Source: Inia geoffrensis (Eukaryota; Chordata; Mammalia; Artiodactyla; Iniidae). From it: a DNA stretch of 64,000 nucleotides. A model generated the notes under the pieces. It was given only the letters and a program-made list of their open reading frames with translations. It was not told the origin of the DNA and did not search any database. The position numbers were made by a program, and so were the translations under genes. The number at the start of each line of letters is the position of its first letter. Position 1 is the first letter of the stretch. Below are positions 20,807 to 34,692 of this stretch, one piece after another. Location: assembly GCA_036417435.1 (NCBI GenBank), contig JAZAQT010000670.1, forward strand, positions 1 through 64,000. Direction: 5' to 3'.

Positions 20807-22541
20807 GAGAGTGGGGAGGCTGCCTAAAACCAGAGGTTCACATTAGGACAGATACCATTCCATAAGCCAAATATATATTAGACAATACCTACTCCTTGCT
20901 CAACGAAATGGACTCAACACCCCGTATTCAAAACCTAGGAATATGCCTGACTATGAAGAAAATTAAAACCCATACATTTATAGGTCTCCATAAGAAAATC
21001 ATTTGTGTACAGCACCATACACACAGCAGTGTCAATAAGCTAAATCCCCTTATAAAAATAAATTTGAAAAACAAAACACAAGGACTGTGAAATAGAGAGA
21101 AATTCTTAAATAAGTCCTTCAGGGCTTGTGAGGAATCTTGGATTTACCACCTCTACATCCACAGCTGGGGGAGAGATAAGGCTGGACACTTGGGGCTGAT
21201 AGTATTGGTGAGGGAATGCAGACCCTTTGAGGTAATGGTGCATGGTTCCCATTCCACGGGTCCCAAATCTCCACGTTTAAGGGATTTATCCTTCAGCTAA
21301 AATATGCATGGAAAACCCAGAATATGGTCCACGAAGTGATCAGGCATAATTTCTAAAACTCATCGCCATTTTCGCCCCCTGATACTCGAGTTCGCCGTTC
21401 CAGATGCGATATTAACATTCTCCCCACTTGGAGAGTCAGTGCCTTTGACCTCTTCTTTGGCACAGTTTGCAATTTCTGTGGAAGATGAACAGGAATAAGG
21501 AGAACCAATGAGCGGCTAACTCGATGTGTTTGGACGGGCACATTGAACTCTGATTTCCCTACAGGAAGAAGAATTCACCAAAGGCTCAGCGGGCCATGCC
21601 GGAACGAGATTAGGGCCTGAAGCAATTCTTCGGGTTTGCGGTCAGCTCACAAGAAAGCGAGTTGAGAAAAGGAGATCTTTGGCACTGTAACTCACAATCC
21701 TGCAGAGTTCCAAATGACCCCTATCATCCAAAAATTTATTGAAGGAAGGCTGTGAAGAGGACTTGAACGCGACGCAGAATTGCAGAAAACAGATATCAGG
21801 GGGTAGATAAGAATTGCTCTGAAAGCGTAGGAAAAGAGGCAGCAGTTCGACAGTGATGCACTTGGCCAAAAAGGGCGTATGCGTTTTTTCCTGAATATAT
21901 TCAGGAAAAAACGCATACGCCCTTTTTGGCCAACCAAGCAAGCCTGCAATGGAAATCCGCACTACAAGAAGTCTCACTTCCCACCGATCCAAAGGGCCGT
22001 CCGAAAAAAGTGTAAAATCCAGAGAGGCAGGACAGGCCGTGGAGAACCGGCAGCCTTGTTATGCTGATGGGCGGGATGTAAATTGCCAACAGCCACTCTG
22101 GAGAAGTGGATGGTGTTTCCTGGAACAAAGAAAAAACCAAGCTATAGAGCCTAGGGCACTTCCACTTTTGGTGCTATAGATTCGGAAAATTTAAATGAAA
22201 AACACACAGCCACACCAAAGTTTGGGGCTGCTCTGTGTACGGGATCCTTGACTATGGTACAACTTTAATAGCCCAGAAAGACAAAAATGGATATAGAAGT
22301 TGTGGTACATCCCTACAATGGAATATCACTCAACAATGAAATCAATGGCAACACACCAGTAGCAGCATAATGACAGGATTTAGTTATGATGATTCTAAGT
22401 GAAATAAGTCACACAGAAAAAGAAACATCATAAGATATCACTAATACCGGGAATGTAAACACGGCTACGTGTGAACTGCATTACAAAACACAACAGAGTC
22501 TCACATTTACAAAAGAAACTTATGCTTGCTTAAGGGGAAAG
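20807..22541 (+). repeat. Satellite monomer 13 (1735 bp)
   Basis: Palindrome 21862-21933 perfect; ORF2 remnant 21941-22458. TTAGACAATACC (20878), CTCTTCTTTGGC, AAAACACACAGCC (22198) and AAAGACAAAAATGG (22277) are shared with unit 17, 6943 bp away. GCTGCCTAAAACC (20820) and GCTATAGAGCC (22141) are private. Confidence 0.97.
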
Positions 22542-24277
22542 GAGAGTGGGGAGGCTGCATAAAACCAGAGATTCACATTAGGACAGATACCATTCCATAA
22601 GCCAAATATATATTAGACAAGACCTACTCCTTCCTCAACCAAATGGACTCAACACCCCGTATTCAAAACCTTGGAATATGCCTGACTATGAAGAAAATTA
22701 AAACCCATACATTTATAGGTCTCCATAAGAAAATCATTTGTGTACAGCACCATACACACAGCAGTGTCAATAAGCTAAATCCCCTTATAAAAATAAATTT
22801 GAAAAACAAAACACAAGGACTGTGAAATAGAGAGAAATTCTTAAATAAGTCCTTCAGGGCTTGTGAGGAATCTTGTATTTACCACCTCTACATCCACAGC
22901 TGGGGGAGAGATAAGGCTGGACACTTGGGGCTGATAGTATTGGTGAGGGAATGCAGACCCTTTGAGGTAATGGTGCATGGTTCCCATTCCACGGGTCCCA
23001 AATCTCCACGTTTAAGGGATTTATCCTTCAGCTAAAATATGCATGGAAAACCCAGAATATGGTCCACGAAGTGATCAGGCATAATTTCTAAAACTCATCG
23101 CCATTTTCGCCCCCTGATACTCGAGTTCGCCATTCCAGATGCGATATTAACATTCTCCCCAATTGGAGAGTCAGTGCCTTTGACCTCTTGTTTGGCACAG
23201 TTTGCAATTTCTGTGGAAGATGAACAGGAATAAGGAGAACCAATGAGCGGCTAACTCGATGTGTTTGCACGGGCACATTGAACTCTGATTTCCCTACAGG
23301 AAGAAGAATTCACCAAAGGCTCAGCGGGCCATGCCGGAACGAGATTAGGGCCTGAAGCAATTCTTCGGGTTTTCGGTCAGCTCACAAGAAAGCCAGTTGA
23401 GAAAAGGAGATCTTTGGCACTGTAACTCACAATCCTGCAGAGTTCCAAATGACCCCTATCATCCAAAAATTTATTGAAGGAAGGCTGTGAAGAGGACTTG
23501 AACGCGACGCAGAATTGCAGAAAACAGATATCAGGGGGTAGATAAGAATTGCTCTGAAAGCGTAGGAAAAGAGGCAGCAGTTCGACAGTGATGCACTGAG
23601 CCAAAAAGGGCGTATGCGTTTTTTCCTGAATATATTCAGGAAAAAACGCATACGCCCTTTTTGGCCAACCAAGCAAGCCTGCAATGGAAATCCGCACTAC
23701 AAGGAACTCTCACTTCCCACCGATCCAAAGGGCCGTCCGAAAAAAGTGTAAAATCCAGAGAGGCAGGACAGGCCATGGAGAACCGGCAGCCTTGTTATGC
23801 TGATGGGCGGGATGTAAATTGCCAACAGCCACTCTGGAGAAGTGGATGGTGTTTCCTGGAACAAAGAAAAAACCAAGCTAGAGAGCCTAGGGCACTTCCA
23901 CTTATGGTGCTATAGATTCGGAAAATTTAAATGAAAAAGACACAGCCACACCAAAGTTTGGGGCTGCTCTGTGTACGGGATCCTTGACTATGGTACAACG
24001 TTAATAGCCCAGAAAGAGAAAAATGGATATAGAAGTTGTGGTACATCCCTACAATGGAATATCACTCAACAATGAAATCCATGGCAACACACCAGTAGCA
24101 GCATAATGACAGGATTTAGTTATGATGATTCTAAGTGAAATAAGTCACACAGAAAAAGAAACATCATAAGATATCACTAATACCGGGAATGTAAACACGG
24201 CTACGTGTGAACTGCATTACAAAACACAACAGAGTCTCACATTTACAAAAGAAACTTATGCTTGCTTAAGGGGAAAG
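22542..24277 (+). repeat. Satellite monomer 14 (1736 bp)
   Basis: Palindrome 23597-23668 starts TGAGCCAA for TTGGCCAA (two changes, 23598-23599). ORF2 remnant 23676-24194. CAGAGATTCAC (22566), CCCCAATTGG (23157), TTGCACGGGC (23267) and AAAGCCAGTTG (23390) are shared with unit 18. Confidence 0.97.
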
Positions 24278-26013
24278 GAGAGTGGGGAGGCTGCATAAAA
24301 CCAGAGGTTCACATTAGGACAGATACCATTCCATAAGCCAAATATATATTAGACAAGACCTACTCCTTGCTCAACGAAATGGACTCAACACCCCGTATTC
24401 CAAACCTAGGAATATGCCTGACTATGAAGAAAATTAAAACCCATACATTTATAGGTCTCCATAAGAAAATCATTTGTGTACAGCACCATACACACAGCAG
24501 TGTCAATAAGCTAAATCCCCTTATAAAAATAAATTTGAAAAACAAAACACAAGGACTGTGAAATAGAGAGAAATTCTTAAATAAGTCCTTCAGGGCTTGT
24601 GAGGAATCTTGGATTTACCACCTCTACATCCACAGCTGGGGGAGAGATAAGGCTGGACACTTGGGGCTGATAGTATTGGTGAGGGAATGCAGACCCTTTG
24701 AGGTAATGGTGCATGGTTCCCATTCCAAGGGTCCCAAATCTCCACGTTTAAGGGATTTATCCTTCAGCTAAAATATGCATGGAAAACCCAGAATATGGTC
24801 CACGAAGTGATCAGGCATAATTTCTAAAATTCATCGCCATTTTCACCCCCTGATACTCGAGTTCGCCGTTACAGATGCGATATTAACATTCTCCCCACTT
24901 GGAGAGTCAGTGCCTTTGACCTCTTCTTTGGCACAGTTTGCAATTTCTGTGGAAGATGAACAGGATTAAGGAGAACCAATGAGCGGCTAACTCGATGTGT
25001 TTGGACGGGCACATTGAACTCTGATTTCCCTACAGGAAGAAGAATTCACCAAAGGCTCAGCGGGCCATGCCGGAACGATATTAGGGCCTGAAGCAATTCT
25101 TCGGGTTTTCGGTCAGCTCACAAGAAAGCGAGTTGAGAAAAGGAGATCTTTGGCACTGTAATTCACAATCCTGCAGAGTTCCAAATGATCCCTATCATCC
25201 AAAAATTTATTGAAGGAAGGCTGTGAAGAGGACTTGGACGCGACGCAGAATTGCAGAAAACAGATATCAGGGGGTAGATAAGAATTGCTCTGAAAGCGTA
25301 GGAAAAGAGGCAGCAGTTCGACAGTGATGCACTTGGCCAAAAAGGGCGTATGCGTTTTTTCCTGAATATATTCAGGAAAAAACGCATACGCCCTTTTTGG
25401 CCAACCAAGCAAGCCTGCAATGGAAATCCGCACTACAAGGAAGTCTCACTTCCCACCGATCCAACGGGCCGTGCGAAAAAAGTGTAAAATCCAGAGAGGC
25501 AGGACAGGCCGTGGAGAACCGGCAGCCTTGTTATGCTGACGGGCGGGATGTAAATTGCCAACAGCCACTCTGGAGAAGTGGATGGTGTTTCCTGGAACAA
25601 AGAAAAAAACAAGCTAGAGAGCCTAGGGCACTTCCACTTATGGTGCTATAGATTCGGAAAATTTAAATGAAAAAGACACAGCCACACCAAAGTTTGGGGC
25701 TGCTCTGTGTACGGGATCCTTGACTATGGTACAACTTTAATAGCCCAGAAAGAGAAAAATGGATATAGAAGTTGTGGTACATCCCTACAATGGAATATCA
25801 CTCAACAATGAAATCCATGGCAACAGACCAGTAGCAGCATAATGACAGGATTTAGTTATGATGATTCTAAGTGAAATAAGTCACACAGAAAAAGAAACAT
25901 CATAAGATATCACTAATACCGGGAATGTAAACACGGCTACGTGTGAACTGCATTACAAAACACAACAGAGTCTCACATTTACAAAAGAAACTTATGCTTG
26001 CTTAAGGGGAAAG
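24278..26013 (+). repeat. Satellite monomer 15 (1736 bp)
   Basis: Palindrome 25333-25404 perfect; ORF2 remnant 25412-25930. The front (CGTATTCCAAACC) pairs with unit 19. Many private changes follow: TTCCAAGGGTC (24724), TTTCACCCCC (24842), AGGATTAAGG (24962), GTAATTCACAATCC (25158), ACTTGGACG (25233) and GCTGACGGG (25535). They make this one of the more diverged ordinary units. Confidence 0.97.
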
Positions 26014-27749
26014 GAGAGTGGGGAGGCTGCATAAAACCAGAGGTTCATATTAGGACAGATAGCATTCCATAAGCCAAATATATATTAGAAAAGACCTACT
26101 CCTTGCTCAACGAAATGGACTCAACACCCCGTATTCAAAACCTAGGAATATGCCTGACTATGAAGAAAATTAAAACCCATACATTTATAGGTCTCCATAA
26201 GAAAATCATTTGTGTACAGCACCATACACACAGCAGTGTCAATAAGCTAAATCCCCCTATAAAAATAAATTTGAAAAACAAAACACAAGGACTGTGAAAT
26301 AGAGAGAAATTCTTAAATAAGTCCTTCAGGGCTTGTGAGGAATCTTGGATTTACCACCTCTACATCCACAGCTGGGGGAGAGATAAGGCTGGACACTTGG
26401 GGCTGATACTATTGGTGAGGGAATGCAGACCCTTTGAGGTAATGGTGCATGGTTCCCATTCCACGGGTCCCAAATCTCCACGTTTAAGGGATTTTTCCTT
26501 CAGCTAAAATATGCATGGAAAACCCAGAATATGGTCCACGAAGTGATCAGGCATAATTTCTAAAACTCATCGCCATTTTCGCCCCCTGATACTCGAGTTC
26601 GCCGTTCCAGATGCGAAATTAACATTCTCCCCACTTGGAGAGTCAGTGCCTTTGACCTCTTGTTTGGCACAGTTTGCAATTTCTGTGGAAGATGAACAGG
26701 AATAAGGAGAACCAATGAGCGGCTAACTCGATGTGTTTGGACGGGCACATTGAACTCTGATTTCCCTACAGGAAGAAGAATTCACCAAAGGCTCAGCGGG
26801 CCATGCCGGAACGAGATTAGGGCCTGAAGCAATTCTTCGGCTTTGCGGTCAGCTCACAAGAAAGCGAGTTGAGAAAAGGAGATCTTTGGCACTGTAACTC
26901 ACAATCCTGCAGAGTTCCAAATGACCCCTATCATCCAAAAATTTATTGAAGGAAGGCTGTGAAGAGGACTTGAACGCGACGCAGAATTGCAGAAAACAGA
27001 TATCAGGGTGTAGATAAGAATTGCTCTGAAAGCGTAGGAAAAGAGGCAGCAGTTCGACAGAGATGCACTTGGCCAAAAAGGGCGTATGCGTTTTTTCCTG
27101 AATATATTCAGGAAAAAACGCATACGCCCTTTTTGGCCAACCAAGCAAGCCTGCAATGGAAATCCGCACTACAAGGAAGTCTCACTTCCCACCGATCCAA
27201 AGGGCCGTCCGAAAAAGGTGTAAAATCCAGAGAGGCAGGACAGGCCGTGGAGAACCGGCAGCCTTGTTATGCTGATGGGCGGGATGTAAATTGCCAACAG
27301 CCACTCTGGAGAAGTGGATGGTGTTTCCTGGAACAAAGAAAAAACCAAGCTAGAGAGCCTAGGGAACTTCCACTTATGGTGCTATAGATTCGGAAAATTT
27401 AAATGAAAAAGACACAGCCACACCAAAGTTTGGGGCTGCTCTGTGTACGGGATCCTTGCCTATGGTACAACTTTAATAGCCCAGAAAGAGAAAAATGGAT
27501 ATAGAAGTTGTGGTACATCCCTACAATGGAATATCACTCAACAATGAAATCCATGGCAACAGACCAGTAGCAGCATAATGACAGGATTTAGTTATGATGA
27601 TTCTAAGTGAAATAAGTCACACAGAAAAAGAAACATCATAAGATATCACTAATACCGGGAATGTAAACACGGCTACGTGTGAACTGCATTACAAAACACA
27701 ACAGAGTCTCACATTTACAAAAGAAACTTATGCTTGCTTAAGGGGAAAG
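26014..27749 (+). repeat. Satellite monomer 16 (1736 bp)
   Basis: Palindrome 27069-27140 perfect; ORF2 remnant 27148-27666. Private front changes: AGATAGCATTCC (26057), TTAGAAAAGACC (26085), GATTTTTCC (26490), GCGAAATTAAC (26614), TCGGCTTTGCGG (26837). Its tail equals the unit 12 tail. Confidence 0.97.
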
Positions 27750-29484
27750 GAGAGTGGGGAGGCTGCATAAAACCAGAGGTTCACATTAGGACAGATACCA
27801 TTCCATAAGCCAAATATATATTAGACAATACCTACTCCTTGCTCAACGAAATGGACTCAACACCCCGTATTCAAAACCTAGGAATATGCCTGACTATGAA
27901 GAAAATTAAAACCCATACATTTATAGGTCTCCATAAGAAAATCATTTGTGTACAGCACCATACACACAGCAGTGTCAATAAGCTAAATCCCCTTATAAAA
28001 ATAAATTTGAAAAACAAAACACAAGGACTGTGAAATAGAGAGAAATTCTTAAATAAGTCCTTCAGGGCTTGTGAGGAATCTTGGATTTACCACCTCTACA
28101 TCCACAGCTGGGGGAGAGATAAGGCTGGACACTTGGGGCTGATAGTATTGGTGAGGGAATGCAGACCCTTTGAGGTAATGGTGCATGGTTCCCATTCCAC
28201 GGGTCCCAAATCTCCACGTTTAAGGGATTTATCCTTCAGCTAAAATATGCATGGAAAACCCAGAATATGGTCCACGAAGTGATCAGGCATAATTTCTAAA
28301 ACTCATCGCCATTTTCGCCCCCTGATACTCGAGTTCGCCGTTCCAGATGCGATATTAACATTCTCCCCACTTGGAGAGTCAGTGCCTTTGACCTCTTCTT
28401 TGGCACAGTTTGCAATTTCTGTGGAAGATGAACAGGAATAAGGAGAACCAATGAGCGGCTAACTCGATGTGTTTGGACGGGCACATTGAACTCTGATTTC
28501 CCTACAGGAAGAAGAATTCACCAAAGGCTCAGCGGGCCATGCCGGAACGAGATTAGGGCCTGAAGCAATTCTTCGGGTTTGCGGTCAGCTCACAAGAAAG
28601 CGAGTTGAGAAAAGGAGATCTTTGGCACTGTAACTCACAATCCTGCAGAGTTCCAAATGACCCCTATCATCCAAAAATTTATTGAAGGAAGGCTGTGAAG
28701 AGGACTTGAACGCGACGCAGAATTGCAGAAAACAGATATCAGGGGGTAGATAAGAATTGCTCTGAAAGCGTAGGAAAAGAGGCAGCAGTTCGACAGTGAT
28801 GCACTTGGCCAAAAAGGGCGTATGCGTTTTTTCCTGAATATATTCAGGAAAAAACGCATACGCCCTTTTTGGCCAACCAAGCAAGCCTGCAATGGAAATC
28901 CGCACTACAAGAAGTCTCACTTCCCACCGATCCAAAGGGCCGTCCGAAAAAAGTGTAAAATCCAGAGAGGCAGGACAGGCCGTGGAGAACCGGCAGCCTT
29001 GTTATGCTGATGGGCGGGATGTAAATTGCCAACAGCCACTCTGGAGAAGTGGATGGTGTTTCCTGGAACAAAGAAAAAACCAAGCTAGAGAGCCTAGGGC
29101 ACTTCCACTTTTGGTGCTATAGATTCGGAAAATTTAAATGAAAAACACACAGCCACACCAAAGTTTGGGGCTGCTCTGTGTACGGGATCCTTGACTATGG
29201 TACAACTTTAATAGCCCAGAAAGACAAAAATGGATATAGAAGTTGTGGTACATCCCTACAATGGAATATCACTCAACAATGAAATCCATGGCAACACACC
29301 AGTAGCAGCATAATGACAGGATTTAGTTATGATGATTCTAAGTGAAATAAGTCACACAGAAAAAGAAACATCATAAGATATCACTAATACCGGGAATGTA
29401 AACACGGCTACGTGTGAACTGCATTACAAAACACAACAGAGTCTCACATTTACAAAAGAAACTTATGCTTGCTTAAGGGGAAAG
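27750..29484 (+). repeat. Satellite monomer 17 (1735 bp)
   Basis: Palindrome 28805-28876 perfect; ORF2 remnant 28884-29401. Partner of unit 13, but it lacks the private GCTGCCTAAAACC and GCTATAGAGCC changes, so those arose after the copies separated. Confidence 0.97.
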
Positions 29485-31220
29485 GAGAGTGGGGAGGCTG
29501 CATAAAACCAGAGATTCACATTAGGACAGATACCATTCCATAAGCCAAATATATATTAGACAAGACCTACTCCTTCCTCAACCAAATGGACTCAACACCC
29601 CGTATTCAAAACCTTGGAATATGCCTGACTATGAAGAAAATTAAAACCCATACATTTATAGGTCTCCATAAGAAAATCATTTGTGTACAGCACCATACAC
29701 ACAGCAGTGTCAATAAGCTAAATCCCCTTATAAAAATAAATTTGAAAAACAAAACACAAGGACTGTGAAATAGAGAGAAATTCTTAAATAAGTCCTTCAG
29801 GGCTTGTGAGGAATCTTGGATTTACCACCTCTACATCCACAGCTGGGGGAGAGATAAGGCTGGACACTTGGGGCTGATAGTATTGGTGAGGGAATGCAGA
29901 CCCTTTGAGGTAATGGTGCATGGTTCCCATTCCACGGGTCCCAAATCTCCACGTTTAAGGGATTTATCCTTCAGCTAAAATATGCATGGAAAACCCAGAA
30001 TATGGTCCACGAAGTGATCAGGCATAATTTCTAAAACTCATCGCCATTTTCGCCCCCTGATACTCGAGTTCGCCATTCCAGATGCGATATTAACATTCTC
30101 CACAATTGGAGAGTCAGTGCCTTTGACCTCTTGTTTGGCACAGTTTGCAATTTCTGTGGAAGATGAACAGGAATAAGGAGAACCAATGAGCGGCTAACTC
30201 GATGTGTTTGCACGGGCACATTGAACTCTGATTTCCCTACAGGAAGAAGAATTCACCAAAGGCTCAGCGGGCCATGCCGGAACGAGATTAGGGCCTGAAG
30301 CAATTCTTCGGGTTTTCGGTCAGCTCACAAGAAAGCCAGTTGAGAAAAGGAGATCTTTGGCACTGTAACTCACAATCCTGCAGAGTTCCAAATGACCCCT
30401 ATCATCCAAAAATTTATTGAAGGAAGGCTGTGAAGAGGACTTGAACGCGACGCAGAATTGCAGAAAACAGATATCAGGGGGTAGATAAGAATTGCTCTGA
30501 AAGCGTAGGAAAAGAGGCAGCAGTTCGACAGTGATGCACTGGGCCAAAAAGGGCGTATGCGTTTTTTCCTGAATATATTCAGGAAAAAACGCATAGGCCC
30601 TTTTTGGCCAACCAAGCAAGCCTGCAATGGAAATCCGCACTACAAGGAAGTCTCACTTCCCACCGATCCAAAGGGCCGTCCGAAAAAAGTGTAAAATCCA
30701 GAGAGGCAGGACAGGCCATGGAGAACCGGCAGCCTTGTTATGCTGATGGGCGGGATGTAAATTGCCAACAGCCACTCTGGAGAAGTGGATGGTGTTTCCT
30801 GGAACAAAGAAAAAACCAAGCTAGAGAGCCTAGGGCACTTCCACTTATGGTGCTATAGATTCGGAAAATTTAAATGAAAAAGACACAGCCTCACCAAAGT
30901 TTGGGGCTGCTCTGTGTACGGGATCCTTGACTATGGTACAACGTTAATAGCCCAGAAAGAGAAAAATGGATATAGAAGTTGTGGTACATCCCTACAATGG
31001 AATATCACTCAACAATGAAATCCATGGCAACACACCAGTAGCAGCATAATGACAGGATTTAGTTATGATGATTCTAAGTGAAATAAGTCACACAGAAAAA
31101 GAAACATCATAAGATATCACTAATAGCGGGAATGTAAACACGGCTACGTGTGAACTGCATTACAAAACACAACAGAGTCTCACATTTACAAAAGAAACTT
31201 ATGCTTGCTTAAGGGGAAAG
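29485..31220 (+). repeat. Satellite monomer 18 (1736 bp)
   Basis: Palindrome 30540-30611 has two changes, T to G at 30541 and C to G at 30596 (GCATAGGCCC). ORF2 remnant 30619-31137. Partner of unit 14; CTCCACAATTGG (30098), GCCTCACCAAAG (30888) and AATAGCGGG (31122) are private. Confidence 0.97.
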
Positions 31221-32956
31221 GAGAGTGGGGAGGCTGCATAAAACCAGAGGTTCACATTAGGACAGATACCATTCCATAAGCCAAATATATATTAGACAAG
31301 ACCTACTCCTTGCTCAACGAAATGGACTCAACACCCCGTATTCCAAACCTAGGAATATGCCTGACTATGAAGAAAATTAAAACCCATACATTTATAGGTC
31401 TCCATAAGAAAATCATTTGTGTACAGCAGCATACACACAGCAGTGTCAATAAGCTAAATCCCCTTATAAAAATAAATTTGAAAAACAAAACACAAGGACT
31501 GTGAAATAGAGAGAAATTCTTAAATAAGTCCTTCAGGGCTTGTGAGGAATCTTGGATTTACCACCTCTACATCCACAGCTGGGGGAGAGATAAGGCTGGA
31601 CACTTGGGGCTGATAGTATTGGTGAGGGAATGCAGACCCTTTGAGGTAATGGTGCATGGTTCCCATTCCACGGGTCCCAAATCTCCACGTTTAAGGGATT
31701 TATCCTTCAGCTAAAATATGCATGGAAAACCCAGAATATGGTCCACGAAGTGATCAGGCATAATTTCTAAAACTCATCGCCATTTTCGCCCCCTGATACT
31801 CGAGTTCGCCGTTCCAGATGCGATATTAACATTCTCCCCACTTGGAGAGTCAGTGCCTTTGACCTCTTGTTTGGCACAGTTTGCAATTTCTGTGGAAGAT
31901 GAACAGGAATAAGGAGAACCAATGAGCGGCTAACTCGATGTGTTTGGACGGGCACATTGAACTCTGATTTCCCTACAGGAAGAAGAATTCAGCAAAGGCT
32001 CAGCAGGCAATGCCGGAACGAGATTAGGTCCTGAAGCAATTCTTCGGGTTTGCGGTCAGCTCACAAGAAAGCGAGTTGAGAAAAGGAGATCTTTGGCACT
32101 GTAACTCACAATCCTGCAGAGATCCAAATGACCCCTATCATCCAAAAATTTATTGAAGGAAGGCTGTGAAGAAGACTTGAACGCGACGCAGAATTGCAGA
32201 AAACAGATATCAGGGGGTAGATAAGAATTGCTCTGAAAGCGTAGGAAAAGAGGCAGCAGTTCGACAGTGATGCACTTGGCCAAAAAGGGCGTATGCGTTT
32301 TTTCCTGAATATATTCAGGAAAAAACGCATACGCCCTTTTTGGCCAACCAAGCAAGCCTGCAATGGAAATCCGCACTACAAGGAAGTCTCACTTCCCACC
32401 GATCCAAAGGGCCGTCCGAAAAAAGTGTAAAATCCAGAGAGGCAGGACAGGCCGTGGAGAACCGGCAGCCTTGTTATGCTGATGGGCGGGATGTAAATTG
32501 CCAACAGCCACTCTGGAGAAGTGGATGGTGTTTCCTGGAACAAAGAAAAAACCAAGCTAGAGAGCCTAGGGCACTTCCACTTATGGTGCTATAGATTCGG
32601 AAAATTTAAATGAAAAAGACACAGCCACACCAAAGTTTGGGGCTGCTCTGTGTACGGGATCCTTGACTATGGTACAGCTTTAATAGCCCAGAAAGAGAAA
32701 AATGGATATAGAAGTTGTGGTACATCCCTACAATGGAATATCACACAACAATGAAATCCATGGCAACAGACCAGTAGCAGCATAATGACAGGATTTAGTT
32801 ATGATGATTCTAAGTGAAATAAGTCACACAGAAAAAGAAACATCATAAGATATCACTAATACCGGGAATGTAAACACGGCTACGTGTGAACTGCATTACA
32901 AAACACAACAGAGTCTCACATTTACAAAAGAAACTTATGCTTGCTTAAGGGGAAAG
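31221..32956 (+). repeat. Satellite monomer 19 (1736 bp)
   Basis: Palindrome 32276-32347 perfect; ORF2 remnant 32355-32873. ACAGCAGCATAC (31424) is shared with units 21, 22, 28, 31 and 35. Private: TTCAGCAAAGGCTCAGCAGGCAA (about 31988-32010, which spans several changes), GAGATCCAAATG (32119), TACAGCTTTAATAG (32675), TCACACAACAATG (32741). Confidence 0.97.
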
Positions 32957-34692
32957 GAGAGTGGGGAGGCTGCATAAAACCAGAGGTTCATATTAGGACA
33001 GATACCATTCCATAAGCCAAATATATATTAGACAAGACCTACTCCTTGCTCAACGAAATGGACTCAACACCCCGTATTCAAAACCTAGGAATATGCCTGA
33101 CTATGAAGAAAATTAAAACCCATACATTTATAGGTCTCCATAAGAAAATCATTTGTGTACAGCACCATACACACAGCAGTGTCAATAAGCTAAATCCCCT
33201 TATAAAAATAAATTTGAAAAACAAAACAAAAGGACTGTGAAATAGAGAGAAATTCTTAAATAAGTCCTTCAGGGCTTGTGAGGAATCTTGGATTTACCAC
33301 CTCTACATCCACAGCTGGGGGAGAGATAAGGCTGGACACTTGGGGCTGATAGTATTGGTGAGGGAATGCAGACCCTTTGAGGTAATGGTGCATGGTTCCC
33401 ATTCCACGGGTCCCAAATCTCCACGTTTAAGGGATTTATCCTTCAGCTAAAATATGCATGGAAAACCCAGAATATGGTCCACGAAGTGATCAGGCATAAT
33501 TTCTAAAACTCATCGCCATTTTCGCCCCCTGATACTCGAGTTCGCCGTTCCAGATGCGATATTAACATTCTCCCCACTTGGAGAGTCAGTGCCTTTGACC
33601 TCTTGTTTGGCACAGTTTGCAATTTTTGTGGAAGATGAACAGGAATAAGGAGAACCAATGAGTGGCTAACTCGATGTGTTTGGACGTTCACTTTGAACTC
33701 TGATTTCCCTACAGGAAGAAGAATTCACCAAAGGCTCAGCGGGCCATGCCGGAACGAGATTAGGGCCTGAAGCAATTCTTCGGGTTTTCGGTCAGCTCAC
33801 AAGAAAGCGAGTTGAGAAAAGGAGATCTTTGACACTGTAACTCACAATCCTGCAGAGTTCCAAATGACCCCTATCATCCAAAAATTTATTGAAGGAAGGC
33901 TGTGAAGAGGACTTGAACGCGACGCAGAATTGCAGAAAACAGATATCAGGGGGTAGATAAGAATTGCTCTGAAAGCGTAGGAAAAGAGGGAGCAGTTCGA
34001 CAGTGATGCACTTGGCCAAAAAGGGCGTATGCGTTTTTTCCTGAATATATTCAGGAAAAAACGCATACGCCCTTTTTGCCCAACCAAGCAAGCCTGCAAT
34101 GGAAATCCGCACTACAAGGAAGTCTCACTTCCCACCGATCCAAAGGGCCGTCCGAAAAAAGTGTAAAATCCAGAGAGGCAAGACAGGCCGTGGAGAACCG
34201 GCAGCCTTGTTATGCTGATGGGCGGGATGTAAATTGCCAACAGCCACTCTGGAGAAGTGGATGGTGTTTCCTGGAACAAAGAAAAAACCAAGCTAGAGAG
34301 CCTAGGGCACTTCCACTTATGGTGCTATAGATTCGGAAAATTTAAATGAAAAAGACACAGCCACACCAAAGTTTGGGGCTGCTCTGTGTACGGGATCCTT
34401 GACTATGGTACAACTTTAATAGCCCAGAAAGAGAAAAATGGATATAGAAGTTGTGGTACATCCCTACAATGGAATATCACTCAACAATGAAATCCATGGC
34501 AACAGACCAGTAGCAGCATAATGACAGGATTTAGTTATGATGATTCTAAGTGAAATAAGTCACACAGAAAAAGAAACATCATAAGATATCACTAATACCG
34601 GGAATGTAAACACGGCTACGTGTGAACTGCATTACAAAACACAACAGAGTCTCACATTTACAAAAGAAACTTATGCTTGCTTAAGGGGAAAG
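32957..34692 (+). repeat. Satellite monomer 20 (1736 bp)
   Basis: Palindrome 34012-34083 has one change, TTGCCCAA at its right end (34079). ORF2 remnant 34091-34609. AATTTTTGTGG (33621), GAGTGGC (33660) and GGACGTTCACTTTG (33682) are shared with unit 21, making 20-21 a recent one-monomer duplication over that part. Confidence 0.97.

Larger units (their letters stand above)
20120..31430 (+). repeat. Copy pair at 6943-bp spacing (units 12b-15a and 16b-19a)
   Basis: Units 12b, 13, 14 and 15a share private markers with 16b, 17, 18 and 19a at a constant offset of 6943, four monomers. The matching tracts are about 20120-24480 and 27063-31420. Left of the palindrome unit 16 differs from unit 12 (GGGTGTAGATAAG, CGACAGAGATGC), which limits the tract. 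The intervening half-units 15b and 16a are not repeated downstream, so this is a partial higher-order repeat. Confidence 0.8.
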
